This document shows, one piece after another, positions 8,000-18,900 of a stretch of DNA of 64,000 nucleotides. The stretch lies in assembly GCF_002252585.1 (NCBI RefSeq), contig NZ_NQLD01000012.1; one strand, written 5' to 3'. Every line of letters begins with the position of its first letter. Within the stretch, counting starts at the first letter, position 1. The notes under the pieces are model-generated. The model worked only from the letters and a program-made list of their open reading frames with translations. It made no database searches and was not told where the DNA came from. Made by a program: the position numbers and the translations under genes. The stretch is from Methanocatella intestini. GTDB taxonomy: Archaea > Methanobacteriota > Methanobacteria > Methanobacteriales > Methanobacteriaceae.

Positions 8000-9040
8000 T
8001 TATTCATCATCTATTTTGCATTTTAAAATAGTATCTGCAATAAATGTCCAAGGCTGTTCTTTAATAATCTCAAATTTATAACCTAAATCTAAATTCTCAA
8101 TCCACGGTTTTATTTCAAAGAAATCTTCAACACTATGATATATACTAATAAACAACATTGGTTTTTGACTTTTTATTGTTTCAACAGCTCCACTTAAAAG
8201 ATCTTTTTCCGCTCCTTCAACATCAATAGTAATCAAACCAACATCCAAGTTATTTTCCTTGACAAATTGATCAACAGTTACCTCTTGAACTTTTAGCTCT
8301 TCCGTATATTTTCTTAAGTTAGAATCAGATGTAATTCCCTGAAAATTATCATTAGCTAAATATAAACTTCGCTCACCATTAATATTACCTAAAGATTTGT
8401 TTACAGGTTTTATATTTGAAATATTATTCCTTCCAACATTCTCTTTTAATAATTTAAAAGACTCTTCAAATGGTTCAAAAGCAAAAACATTTTTATGAGT
8501 AACTTCAGATAATGGAATTGCAGTATCTCCAGTAAATGCTCCTGCATCAATTATATCTTTATTTTTAAGAAAATTCTTATCCTCTTTACTTAAATTTAAA
8601 TCCATGAACCCATGAAGATTATATCCTCCTTTAAAGTTATATTTTCCTATTTTATCATCATATACATTATTTATTTTAAAATCTTCCCACTGTTTTTGTT
8701 TTTCCAATTCATCATCAAAAAATAAAGTTTCTCTTCTGTTATAATTAATAGCCAAACTTCTTAAAAAAAGCCATTTAAAGTAATTTTTTGACTCTTTAGG
8801 TAAATTTTCAACCATTTCCATAAATTTTTCCTCAAAATCATCTCTAAAATAATAATTTATATAAGACCAGTTACAAAAGCTGGCTGCAGTATTCTCATTA
8901 GCTCTAATTTTACGAATATTCTCATATTTACTATTAAGAGAATCAATCTCTTTATGTAAATTTTCCACTTCTTGTTTAAGAACTTTATTTTCCTGAATCA
9001 GCTTTTTTTTATTTCCAAATAAATTATCCATAATTGTCAT
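8000..9040 (-). CDS. FkbM-family methyltransferase with N-terminal coiled coil
   Basis: A 346-residue protein. Residues about 10-45 (LIQENKVLKQEVENLHKEID and following) are a heptad coiled coil. A spacer follows, and then an FkbM-type SAM methyltransferase: DIIDAGAFTGDTAIPLSE is motif I, NVFAFEPFEESFKLLKENV follows, and LITIDVEGAEKDLLSGAVET is the FkbM signature. The family O-methylates sugars and other small acceptors. Placed directly downstream (19 bases) of the 1193-residue transferase on the same strand, so probably co-transcribed and acting on the same polymer. Start at ATG 9040 with GGATC upstream; a second Met lies three codons in. Confidence 0.85.
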   Translation of the reverse strand: MTIMDNLFGNKKKLIQENKVLKQEVENLHKEIDSLNSKYENIRKIRANENTAASFCNWSYINYYFRDDFEEKFMEMVENLPKESKNYFKWLFLRSLAINYNRRETLFFDDELEKQKQWEDFKINNVYDDKIGKYNFKGGYNLHGFMDLNLSKEDKNFLKNKDIIDAGAFTGDTAIPLSEVTHKNVFAFEPFEESFKLLKENVGRNNISNIKPVNKSLGNINGERSLYLANDNFQGITSDSNLRKYTEELKVQEVTVDQFVKENNLDVGLITIDVEGAEKDLLSGAVETIKSQKPMLFISIYHSVEDFFEIKPWIENLDLGYKFEIIKEQPWTFIADTILKCKIDDE

Positions 9041-9059
9041 AATATGATCCGTTAGTTAA

Positions 9060-12000
9060 TTAATTTTCATAAATCCAGTTATAAACTCTTTTAGAGTTAT
9101 TTTGGTCATTGTATTTGTAGAACTCATCAACTCTTTTTTTATAAACTTCTTTCATTTTACAATCATTATCCAAATAATCTTTAATTAACTTTATTAAATC
9201 ATCCTCTTTTTTAATAACTTCTCCAAAGCCCATTGTTTTATAATCAAAATAGCTTTCAGATAAATCAAAGTTGTAGTCATCTGAGTATTGATAATAAATA
9301 ACTGGCTTTTTAAGATATGAAAAATCAAAAGCAACAGATGAATAATCAGTTATGAGTAATTCTGACTCATTAAATAACTCCCGATAAGTCTTTTTATCAT
9401 CTGCAATAATGCTTTCATCCAAATCAAACAAATGAATAAATTTTGCCAAATTTGGATGTGGTTTAAAAATTATTTTATAACCTCTATTTTTAGCATAGCC
9501 AATTAACTCTTCATTATTCAATAAATCATTTAATCCTTTAAAGTATTTGGAATTTTTAAGAGCAAATTCACTTTTTTGCAAATATTCTCTCCATGACGGC
9601 ATTATTAATATCTGTTTTTTGAGATTATTATTTTTCAAATTATCAAAACGTGGAAATCCAAGTATCTGAATAATTTCCGGAGAATAATTATAATCTTCAC
9701 CTAAAAATGAGTTTCTTTCCAAAGGAGAAACTGTTAATATTAAAGACAAATCCTTATCATATTTTCTAATCCATTTAGAAATGTTATCTTTTGTAACTCC
9801 ATGCTGTAAGAAGTATTTCTCTGATGTAATCAGCCCACTGTATAAATCCCCATTTTTGGCATAAAAAGGATTTAAAATGTTTTCATCAGGATGTGAAGAG
9901 ATTATTTTATCTGCAAATAAATAAATCAACCTTTGTTTTATTGAATAAAATGGTAAAACATTTTTATATTTGCCTGCTAATCTGGAATAATCTTTACTGT
10001 CCTCTGAAACTGTGAAATATTTTTTAACATTATCTTTTCTAGATAGTGCATACTTAAATAATTGTTCACCATTATCATCAGCCGCATTTCGCCTATCCAT
10101 AAATAGCCAGATTTTATTATTTCTTAAAAATGGATATAATATAAGATAAATTAATCTAAAAGCCAATGCAGAAGTATAATACGGACCTTTATCATTATAG
10201 ATTTTCATCAAACACTTATATTCCAATTTTAACATTTTAATAAATGAATATGATGTTAGATAAAAAGAATTATCTTTAAAAACCACAATATTATTGTCTT
10301 TAATTAAGTAATTACTGCTAGTTGATAATCTTGCATGCTTTTCAAAAGTAATTGGAAGATTAAATGATTCATCATCATTTAAAACATTTATAGATAACTT
10401 CTTGTCTTTAATTTCATCTACTGGAATTTCCAAATCAAAATCATAAGGAAATTTATACCCTACTGATAAAAATTTTAATGGTTTCCTTGTAGGATAAACA
10501 AAACGTTTAGAGATAAATTCCTTATTTTCGCACTTAGCTACTACTTCAATATTGTCCGGATTAAAATTACTCATTAAAAGACCGGATATGTTTAAAAAAC
10601 CATTTTTTATATTGATTATGTCAATATAAAACCTGTGAATACCTAAACGGTCATTAAGCTGCAATTCATTAATTGTTTTAGCAGTCAAATTAGATTGTTT
10701 AATAGTTAATAGAAACTCACGAACATGATTATCTAAAGTTTTATAGTTTTTAATAATATCTCCATCAATATAAGATAAGACATCTAAAAAAACTTCCCAA
10801 AATTCGTTAATTTCCCTTTTAGTTAAAATATTCTCAATTTCTTCAACTTTTACCATCCATTGAAGATCATAAAGTAAAGTATACTGGATAAACTTTGGAG
10901 TTTCACCATATTTTTTAACTGAATATTCAATTAGTTCCTTAAAGTAATATTTTAACCTGTCTGTAAAAAATCCTTTCTTTTTTTGGGAATTGTCAATTGT
11001 AGATGACTTATCAAAGTGTTTTCTATATAAGTAATTGGCATTTTTAACCAAACCCAATTTCGGATTATCAATAAGAATTTTATTAATAAATAAAGCATCT
11101 TCAGAATTAACAAGATTTGTATTAAATCTTAAATTGCCAACAGCTTCCCTTTTAATAAAAGCTGATGAAGCTGAAAGCTGAGGATAATCAGGTTCATCTA
11201 AAAGATTAACCATCTCTTCTTTTTTATATTTATAATTAAGAATATGTGGTCCTTTTTGGTTGTCAAAAAATGTTATGGGAATTGATATGACATCTGCAGC
11301 AGGATTTTTCACTAAAAAATCATAAACTGCATTAAATGTATTTGGAGACAGTTTATCATCACTGTCAAGGAAGTTTATATAATCTCCCTTAGCATATTTT
11401 AATCCCAAATTACGTGCACTGGCCTGACCGCCATTTTCTTTAGAGATTACCTGAATATTATAAGGATAATCTTCCTGATATTTCTTAGCTATTTTTAAAG
11501 AATCATCATTACTTCCATCATCAACAATGATAAGTTCCACATTATGTTCAAATCCAAAATTTTGAACAGTTAAAGATTCAACTGCATCTCCCAAATATTG
11601 CTCATTATTATATGATGCCATTATAACTGAAAATGTTTTATATGAATCCAATTTTTCAAATTCTTCAAGATTATTTGAATTTAATACTTTTAAAGTTCTT
11701 GATTTTATTTTAGAATCCAGTTCATCAACATTTAATGAAAAATCTTTTGATGTATCATTCAATATCTCATTAAATTCTTTTTTCATCAGATTAAAGAAAT
11801 TTTTTCTATATTTTGGAGCTGTCTGGCTAAATCTCCATAAAATAAGATGGATGAATCTATTGTAAACCTGTTTTTTATAGACATTTATATAATTAGTTTC
11901 AATTAATAATTCACGAATTAATCTGAAAATATGAATAACATCAATATAATCTTTATCCTGACTTTTAGAAACTGTTGAACCTTTTCTGTTTGTCCTATAA

Positions 12001-12641
12001 TAATATAAGTTTTCATCAATTAAAGAAATCCTTTTAGCTTTAAGATAAACATTGTAAAAAAAGACTTCATCTTCAAATATATATTTTTCCGGAAATCTGA
12101 TATTATTTTTTTCAATAAAAGACCTTCGATATAACTTGTTGTAGGGAGTTACTGAAATTAATGAAGTGAACTCTTTAGTATCTAAATTATTAAATACTTC
12201 TTTTTTAAACCCGCTGAAACATTTAAGTGAATAATACCATAAATTATCATCAATTACATGTGTTTCATTATCAAAAGAAGAAACTTTACACATTACCAAA
12301 TCCAAATTTCCATTAACTGATTTATTATACAATTTCTCAAGCATGTCTTTTTTTATAAAATCATCTGCATCAACAAAGGATATAAATTCACCCTGAGCAT
12401 TGTCCAACCCAACATTACGTGCAGTTCCCTGCCCTTCATTTTCTTTAGAGATTATTTTAATTCGTTTATCTTTTTTAGCATAATATTCTAAAATATTTAA
12501 AGAATCATCAGTTGACCCGTCATTAATGCAAATAATTTCAATATCTTCTAAAGTTTGATTTAAAATACTGTCTAATGATGTTGATAAATACTCTCCAACA
12601 TTAAAAACAGGAACTATTACAGAAACTTTAACTTTTGACAT
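9060..12641 (-). CDS. Two GT2 glycosyltransferase domains fused to a TagF-like polyol-phosphate transferase
   Basis: A 1193-residue multi-enzyme. GT2 domain 1 (about 5-250): VSVIVPVFNVGEYLSTSLDS, CINDGSTDDSLNI and the FVDADDFI metal site. GT2 domain 2 (about 335-570): FSVIMASYNNEQYLGDAVES, IIVDDGSNDDSL and INFLDSDDKL. TagF-like domain (about 800-1193): LQHGVTKDN (about 943), KPHP (about 1060) and TDYSSVAFDFSYLKKPVIYY (about 1100). Such fusions suggest one polypeptide alternately adds sugars and polyol-phosphate to a growing chain. GT2 domain 2 plus TagF matches the 877-residue gene over its length, so that gene may be a copy lacking the first domain. The start (ATG 12641) diverges from the ABC permease gene across 81 bases. 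Confidence 0.85.
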   Translation of the reverse strand: MSKVKVSVIVPVFNVGEYLSTSLDSILNQTLEDIEIICINDGSTDDSLNILEYYAKKDKRIKIISKENEGQGTARNVGLDNAQGEFISFVDADDFIKKDMLEKLYNKSVNGNLDLVMCKVSSFDNETHVIDDNLWYYSLKCFSGFKKEVFNNLDTKEFTSLISVTPYNKLYRRSFIEKNNIRFPEKYIFEDEVFFYNVYLKAKRISLIDENLYYYRTNRKGSTVSKSQDKDYIDVIHIFRLIRELLIETNYINVYKKQVYNRFIHLILWRFSQTAPKYRKNFFNLMKKEFNEILNDTSKDFSLNVDELDSKIKSRTLKVLNSNNLEEFEKLDSYKTFSVIMASYNNEQYLGDAVESLTVQNFGFEHNVELIIVDDGSNDDSLKIAKKYQEDYPYNIQVISKENGGQASARNLGLKYAKGDYINFLDSDDKLSPNTFNAVYDFLVKNPAADVISIPITFFDNQKGPHILNYKYKKEEMVNLLDEPDYPQLSASSAFIKREAVGNLRFNTNLVNSEDALFINKILIDNPKLGLVKNANYLYRKHFDKSSTIDNSQKKKGFFTDRLKYYFKELIEYSVKKYGETPKFIQYTLLYDLQWMVKVEEIENILTKREINEFWEVFLDVLSYIDGDIIKNYKTLDNHVREFLLTIKQSNLTAKTINELQLNDRLGIHRFYIDIINIKNGFLNISGLLMSNFNPDNIEVVAKCENKEFISKRFVYPTRKPLKFLSVGYKFPYDFDLEIPVDEIKDKKLSINVLNDDESFNLPITFEKHARLSTSSNYLIKDNNIVVFKDNSFYLTSYSFIKMLKLEYKCLMKIYNDKGPYYTSALAFRLIYLILYPFLRNNKIWLFMDRRNAADDNGEQLFKYALSRKDNVKKYFTVSEDSKDYSRLAGKYKNVLPFYSIKQRLIYLFADKIISSHPDENILNPFYAKNGDLYSGLITSEKYFLQHGVTKDNISKWIRKYDKDLSLILTVSPLERNSFLGEDYNYSPEIIQILGFPRFDNLKNNNLKKQILIMPSWREYLQKSEFALKNSKYFKGLNDLLNNEELIGYAKNRGYKIIFKPHPNLAKFIHLFDLDESIIADDKKTYRELFNESELLITDYSSVAFDFSYLKKPVIYYQYSDDYNFDLSESYFDYKTMGFGEVIKKEDDLIKLIKDYLDNDCKMKEVYKKRVDEFYKYNDQNNSKRVYNWIYEN

Positions 12642-12722
12642 GATTTCAGTAACCTATAAATGCTATTTAAATTAATAATTAAATATATTAATATTAAATA
12701 TATAAATTTTTTTGTGGAAATT

Positions 12723-13502
12723 ATGTTTAAAGAAATGATTAAAAAAAATACAAGTGAGCATTTCCTACTTAAACAATTAATTAAAAAAAATTTCACAGCT
12801 AAATACAAAGACTCAATACTTGGAATCCTATGGAGTTTTATAAACCCATTGTTAACCATGCTTTTGTTAACTGCTATCTTTTCAACAATATTTTCCGGAA
12901 ATATTGCAAACTATCCGGTTTATTTTTTAGCAGGACGCTGTTTATTTGATTTTTTTAGTGCTGGAACAAAAATAGCCATGAATTCAATAAAAGGAAATAG
13001 CGGTATCTTAAAAAGAATATATGTTCCAAGATATATCTTTGCTTTTGGAGGAATTTGTTCGGAGTTTATTAATTTCATAATTTCATTAATAATACTTGTT
13101 GCCGTAATGTATTTAACAGGCCTTCATTTAACTTTAATGTCAGTATTAGCTATTGTTCCTATGATAATACTCTTTGTTATGGTAGTGGGAATCGGATTAA
13201 TACTATCAATTGTATGTACATATTTCAGAGATATTGAATACCTTTACAACATATTTACAATATTATTGATGTATGCATCTGCTATATTTTATCCTGCAGA
13301 GATTATTCCAGAAGCATTAAGACAATATTTATATCTTAATCCAATGTATTTACTAATTGATCAATTCAGAGACATTATAATGTATAATACCTTGCCAAAT
13401 ATCATGAGTGTTATTAATACCAGTTTATTTGCTCTTATTGTATTAGTTGCTGGAGTTATAATATTTACAAAATACCAAAGGAAAATTACATTAGAATTGT
13501 AG
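12723..13502 (+). CDS. ABC-2 type polysaccharide/teichoic-acid exporter, permease subunit (TagG/Wzm-like)
   Basis: A 259-residue integral membrane protein. It begins with a cytoplasmic stretch (LIKKNFTAKYKDSILGILWS) that is diagnostic of TagG/Wzm permeases, followed by about six hydrophobic segments, ending in TKYQRKITLEL. It would translocate lipid-linked polymer across the membrane together with the ATPase that starts 10 bases downstream. An in-frame ATG at 12660 would add 21 residues; the start at 12723 is preferred because homologous permeases begin near this point and GTGG lies just upstream. Several TATA-like runs fill the divergent gap but none is clearly best. Confidence 0.9.
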   Translation: MFKEMIKKNTSEHFLLKQLIKKNFTAKYKDSILGILWSFINPLLTMLLLTAIFSTIFSGNIANYPVYFLAGRCLFDFFSAGTKIAMNSIKGNSGILKRIYVPRYIFAFGGICSEFINFIISLIILVAVMYLTGLHLTLMSVLAIVPMIILFVMVVGIGLILSIVCTYFRDIEYLYNIFTILLMYASAIFYPAEIIPEALRQYLYLNPMYLLIDQFRDIIMYNTLPNIMSVINTSLFALIVLVAGVIIFTKYQRKITLEL

Positions 13503-13512
13503 GTTGTTTATT

Positions 13513-14592
13513 ATGAAAAAAAATAATTTAAGATTTAAAAACAATATAAAGAGTGATTCTAACAATCAAAACAGAAATTTAAGTTCAAGAAAACAACCAA
13601 AAGAAGTTGTCTTTGACCTGCAAGAAGATTACAACAGAATCCCCTATAATATACAACAACCCGAATCAATACATCCTAATGGCATGCAAGAATCAGAAAA
13701 TAATGAAATTCCAGATTACATAGAACCAATTCATAATAATATATTAGAAAAAGAAACTACAAAACAGCACCAGGATGTTGACAATCTAGTTTCACAATTC
13801 ATTCCAGACTATCATGAAAAAGTTGCAATTGAACTTAAAAACGTTTCTTTAAGTTTTAAAATAACCAATGACAAAATTGACAATTTAAAAGAATATGTAA
13901 TACGTACCATCAAAAGAAACAAAGAAAAAAGCAGAAAATTCAAAGCCCTTGATAATGTTTCATTTAAAATCTATCAGGGAGAAAAAGTTGGAGTAATCGG
14001 CTTTAACGGTGCTGGAAAAAGTACTTTGCTTAAAATAGTATCCGGTGTTTATGACTGTGACAGTGGAGAAGTAACTACTAACGGAATAATAGCACCGTTA
14101 CTTTCTTTAGGCGCCGGTTTTGATTACAATTACTCTGGAAAAGACAATATATTTCTGAATGGTGCTATTTTAGGATATACTGAAGATTTTTTAAAATCAA
14201 AATATGATGAAATTTTAGAGTTTTCAGAACTTGAAGAGTTCATTAACTTTCCTGTTAAAAACTATTCCTCCGGAATGCTTGCAAAACTTGGTTTTTCAAT
14301 AGCTACTGTTGTAAATCCTGATATTTTAATTATTGATGAAATCCTCTCTGTCGGAGATGTTAAATTCCAGAAAAAAAGTAATGATAAAATTAAATCATTA
14401 ATGGGTTCGGGAACTACGGTTTTACTTGTATCACACTCAATTCAACAAATCAGAAACCTGTGTGACAAAGCATTATGGATTAATGAAGGAAAAGTTGTAG
14501 CTTTTGATGAAGTAAATAAAGTCTGTGATGCTTATCTTAAAGCAGCTGAAAATGCAAGTAAAGACCAGCTTAAAAACATCAAACTAGAATAA
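13513..14592 (+). CDS. ABC transporter ATPase for polymer export (TagH/Wzt-like) with long N-terminal extension
   Basis: A 359-residue ATPase. The nucleotide-binding domain runs from about residue 104 to 340: Walker A GFNGAGKST (163-171), signature YSSGMLAKLGFS, Walker B ILIIDEIL and H-loop VSHS. The LGAGFDYNYSGKDNIFLNG segment is typical of the TagH/Wzt subfamily. Two things are unusual. About 100 residues, rich in Asn, Gln and Glu, precede the ATPase and match no domain I know. The C-terminal carbohydrate-binding domain of Wzt is absent. A TTG at 13504 is an alternative start; ATG 13513 follows an AGGTTG ribosome binding site. Partner of the preceding permease. Confidence 0.9.
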   Translation: MKKNNLRFKNNIKSDSNNQNRNLSSRKQPKEVVFDLQEDYNRIPYNIQQPESIHPNGMQESENNEIPDYIEPIHNNILEKETTKQHQDVDNLVSQFIPDYHEKVAIELKNVSLSFKITNDKIDNLKEYVIRTIKRNKEKSRKFKALDNVSFKIYQGEKVGVIGFNGAGKSTLLKIVSGVYDCDSGEVTTNGIIAPLLSLGAGFDYNYSGKDNIFLNGAILGYTEDFLKSKYDEILEFSELEEFINFPVKNYSSGMLAKLGFSIATVVNPDILIIDEILSVGDVKFQKKSNDKIKSLMGSGTTVLLVSHSIQQIRNLCDKALWINEGKVVAFDEVNKVCDAYLKAAENASKDQLKNIKLE

Positions 14593-14992
14593 TTGTAACT
14601 TCCATTTCTTTTTCATTTTTTAAATCTTCAATTAAATCCGAATCAAGATCCCTTGCTGCCTTATCTGCATGTATCATCAAAGTACGGGGACAGACATAGT
14701 CGCTGGTTCTGCAGACAATGTCTGTTGGATGAGTTAAAGTCAAATTTTCATGACCAAAGCCAACAATCTCATCATGGCCGTTTTCAGTATCTAATATAAC
14801 AGTTATTTTAGTGTTTTTATTAGCTATTTTAGCTTTAAACTCATCTGAAAAATCATTCATGGAATTATCCATAGCCACTCCAACAATACAGTCTGCAGCA
14901 GGTCCAATTTCCAAATCTTTAGTTATTTCAAAAGTGGATTTATGCATGGAAGATACATTTTTGTGACCTTTAGTTCTAATTTTAAAAATCAT
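14579..14992 (-). CDS. DUF371 family archaeal protein
   Basis: A 137-residue protein matching the archaeal DUF371 family: FKIRTKGHKNVSSMHKSTFE at the N-terminus, IGPAADCIVGVAMD, then GFGHENLTLTHPTDIVCRTS and PRTLMIHADKAARDLDSDLI. The family is widespread in archaea with no established biochemical role; the conserved His, Asp and Cys residues may suggest a binding or catalytic pocket (inference). It is convergent with the ABC ATPase gene and the two 3' ends overlap by 14 bases. Start at ATG 14992. Confidence 0.85.
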   Translation of the reverse strand: MIFKIRTKGHKNVSSMHKSTFEITKDLEIGPAADCIVGVAMDNSMNDFSDEFKAKIANKNTKITVILDTENGHDEIVGFGHENLTLTHPTDIVCRTSDYVCPRTLMIHADKAARDLDSDLIEDLKNEKEMEVTIILV

Positions 14993-15159
14993 AATTGTAA
15001 TTTTAAACTGTAAAACTAATAAATATTTTCATTGAATATAATTAAACATAAGTACCATAATATTAGTGATATATTAGTTAACATATTGAAAAATTAAATG
15101 TTATTTTTATTAAATTAATAGCTATGTTAAAAAATAATAAACATATAAAGTTAAATCTA

Positions 15160-15200
15160 CATATAAAAAAGAAAAAAAGTAAGAGAATTGGGAATTCTCT
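15160..15200 (-). terminator. Hairpin plus U-tract after the 1876-residue adhesin
   Basis: Read on the minus strand, directly after the stop, AGAGAATT-CCC-AATTCTCT forms an 8-bp perfect stem with a 3-base loop (15182-15200). It is followed by a T-rich run (TACTTTTTTTCTTTTTT). The structure resembles a bacterial intrinsic terminator. Confidence 0.7.
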
Positions 15201-15945
15201 TTAAGGACTGATTTTTATTGTGTTTCCTGTTTGGAAATCATTCCAGTAGGAAGTAATAATATACTCACCACTCATTAATCTGATTCCTAAGCTTGCAATA
15301 CCGTCTTTATTAGTAACTTTGTGATAGAAGACACCATTTACGTTAAATGATACGTTTTGGTTAGCTAATGGTTTACCTTGACCATCTAAAGTTAAAGCAG
15401 TGAAATTGCTGCCGTCTAAATGTTTCATATTTAAATCCTTAGTTACTAAAGTTGGCAATACACTGACTCTGTTTCCAATATCCAATCCGTCATACATTGT
15501 TGTAATAGTATAGTTTCCTGGTCTTAAAGCAATTCCTAAGCTTGCAACACCGTTTTTATCAGTGGTTTTAGTGTAGAATACTCCGTTGATGTTAAATGTT
15601 ACTTCTTTGTTTACTGCTAAAGATCCGTCTTTATTGTAGACAGTTGCTTCAAATCTGGAAGCATTTAAGTAATATTTGGTTAAGTCATTTTGCATGATTA
15701 ATGATTTTACAGTTATGTTAAATCCTTTTTCTTCACCGGTTACAGGGTTGTAAGCAGTTAAAATATAATTTCCAGGTCTTAACATAATTCCTAAATCAGC
15801 TACACCATCTTTATCAGTCTTTTTAGTATAGAAAACACCATTAATATTAAATCTGATTTCCTTATTAGCTATTGCTTTTCCAGTGCTGTCAGTAAACTTA
15901 GCATAGAATCTTGTAGCATTCTGATACATTTTAACTAAATCTTTA
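15201..15945 (-). repeat. Long dispersed repeat: shared adhesin C-terminal module, copy 1
   Basis: About 745 bases at the 3' end of this adhesin match 56790-57532 at roughly 85-93 percent by eye, highest near the stop. It encodes three Ig-like repeats. Similarity fades abruptly upstream of about 15945. Confidence 0.85.
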
Positions 15946-18900
15946 CTTATAATAGTCGGATTAATAGTTACAGTAATGTTTTTAGAAACTGCATTATACT
16001 TATCTGAACCATTATATGAAACAGTAGCTTTGTACACATTAGACGCTAAGTTTAATCCCATGGAAGCAGTACCGTTAACATCAGTGGTTTTATTGTAAGT
16101 TTTACCATTGATAGTAAAGTATACAATAGCATTAGCAATAGGATTACCTAAATAATCAGTTAAAACAGCAACCATTCTGGTACCGTCTTTGTAAATCATT
16201 ACAATATCTGAAATGTTTAATACTGGATTTCTATCAGGAGATATGTTAACTGCAACAGTTTTATTAACAACACCATTATATGAAACAATAGCATCATATT
16301 TGCCTACAGCTAATGGAGGTACAATAACTTTAGCTTCTTTACCTGAAACAGTAGCATTGTAAGTTACACCACCAATAGTTACAAATACAAAACCATTAGC
16401 TACATGATCAAAGTCCACAGTAAAAGTAACATTGCTTGCAGAATCTGAATCAGAAACAGAAACATTCATTTGTGTATTTTTAACTGAAACAATAGTCATA
16501 TTACTTGAGTAAGAATTATCTAAATCTCCAGTATAATTAACAAATATTTCACAAGGACCAGTTTTTTCTGCTAACACATCAAAGGAACCCCTACCATTTA
16601 TTAAACTGATAGTTCCTTTTAAAACACTATTAAGATAAACATTCACACTACCATTTAAAAGTTTACCATTCTTATCACGAACAACAACATTAACAGTAAT
16701 ATAATCTCCAGTTTGCGGAGCATTATTTGAAATAGTCATATTTGTAAATGTATCAATTCTGTAGAAAGTTACATTTAATTTTAAAATATTTCCATCACTT
16801 AAAGTTGCAGTTACAGTCTGATTACCAACACCATTATATGTATAATTAGCAGTTAAACCATTAGAGTTAAGAACACCTTTATTTGGAGTAATTACACCAT
16901 TAGAAACTGTTAAACTAGCATTAACATCAAAAATAGGTACTTTAGAAACATCATAATAAGAATAATCAGTTCCATTAAATGCTAAATATACAAGTTTAAT
17001 AGTTTGAACCGGACCAGAAGCATTGTCTGTAACTAATGCTGGAACTAACCAACTATCACAATAAACAGTAGCTCTAGCAGGAGTAGTAACATTATATATA
17101 GGTACTGAACTATTCCAGAAATTATTGTTTAAGTAAACAATACATGCAGGAGGTTGACTACCATCAGTTAAAGATACAAATACTGGGGTATTATAGAAAC
17201 TAGATCCTGAAATATTACCATTACCAAATTCAACACCGTTTTTATTGTTTAAGAATAATGAATTCATAATAGTTACAGTATTATTAACTCCTAAAGGTAA
17301 TGGATTATCCTTATAAGAACTAGATACTGACCCTTTAAATATCATCATGTTGGTCATGTTAATAAATTTAGTATTGTTAACAACCCACCATGCATTTTGA
17401 TAACGAGGATCTGGCCATGTAAATGCTCCACTATTAACAAATGTTGAATTATTTAATATAATAATTGGACGATAATCACCTTGAGAATAGTATCCATAAA
17501 TAATATCTCTTGTATTGTTTTCAAAATAAGTATTAGAAATAGTTACATTACATCCAGTATTATCACTACTAAATACACCTATAGCTGAAATATCTTTTTG
17601 ATTTGTAAACTTAGAATTAATTATAGTAGTATTTGTACCTACTAAATAAAGAGCACTAGGCTTAGCAGTACCAGTAACATTATGATTTCCATCAAAGGTC
17701 ACGTTATCAAATAACACCTGTGTAATATTAAAATGATAATCATAATTACTACTACCTTTTGAAAGAATATCCCTAATTGAAATTAAACCATTTAAACAAA
17801 CTAATTTTCCCCTATTATTTTCTACAACCAAATTATTTTTTAAAAATTCAGTATTTGATATAACAATATTTAATGCTGCTTGATAAGAATAGAATGCTCC
17901 ACGAGATTCTATAAATTTAGTATTATTAATTACAATAGTTGAGAATAATTTATCTGCGGAAATTCCATAACCTGTATTATTCATAAATATACAGTTATTA
18001 ACATTTAAATAAAAACCAGTACTACGAACAAGACCATTGTCCACTTCATAACTAACACCTCCAGAAGGATACCTGTTAGTTACTCCGTTTTTAATTGTTA
18101 AGTTTTTTAAGTAAACTTTAACGCTGTCATATGCTGGGGTAAAGTCAAATATGTATTTATTTTTTTCTGCATCGATAATTGAGGTTTCTTTATTTTCACC
18201 AACAATAGTTAAATCTATAAGTGGTGCTAAATCAAGTTTAACATTACCTTCACCTTTTAAGGTACCAATTATGTGGATTATTAAGCTTAAGGTGTTTTGT
18301 GACATTCCGTATTCAAATGCTTTTTTAATAGTTGCAAATGGTTTAGCTAATGAACCATCACCAGATTCATCACTACCTGTTCCAGAAACATAAACATCAA
18401 AAACAGACACAGGATTAGCATCAACATTCAACACACCTTTAACAACAGTAGTCTTATTAATATAATCTGATGAAACTGAAATTTCGTATTTTCCATCATT
18501 AGCAACAGCAACAAAAGTAGCTACACTATTAACTAATGGAGTAGATCCTTTATAAACACCATTTAAATAAAATTTAATATTATATCCACTTACTTTAAGA
18601 CCACCTAAATCAAAAATAGCATTCAATTCAGACTTAATACTAGAAGAATTAATAGATGCTAAAGTTAAAGTATTAGACATATTTAAACATAAATTCCAAT
18701 TCATATTAGTAGATATGAAACCATATATATCATCACCATCGTCTGCTTTGTTATTTTCAAAAATACAATCTTTTAAAGTTAAAGCACCAGAATCATGATA
18801 AATAGCTCCACCTTTGGTAGCTGTGTTATTTATGAATTTAGCATTGATAAATGTTCCTCCACCTTTAACAGCACCACCAGATACACCAGCATTATTTATA

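Noticed and set aside
12617..12859. Minus-strand open frame over the permease start
   Set aside because: It overlaps both divergent genes, has no ribosome binding site and is an A+T-driven shadow.
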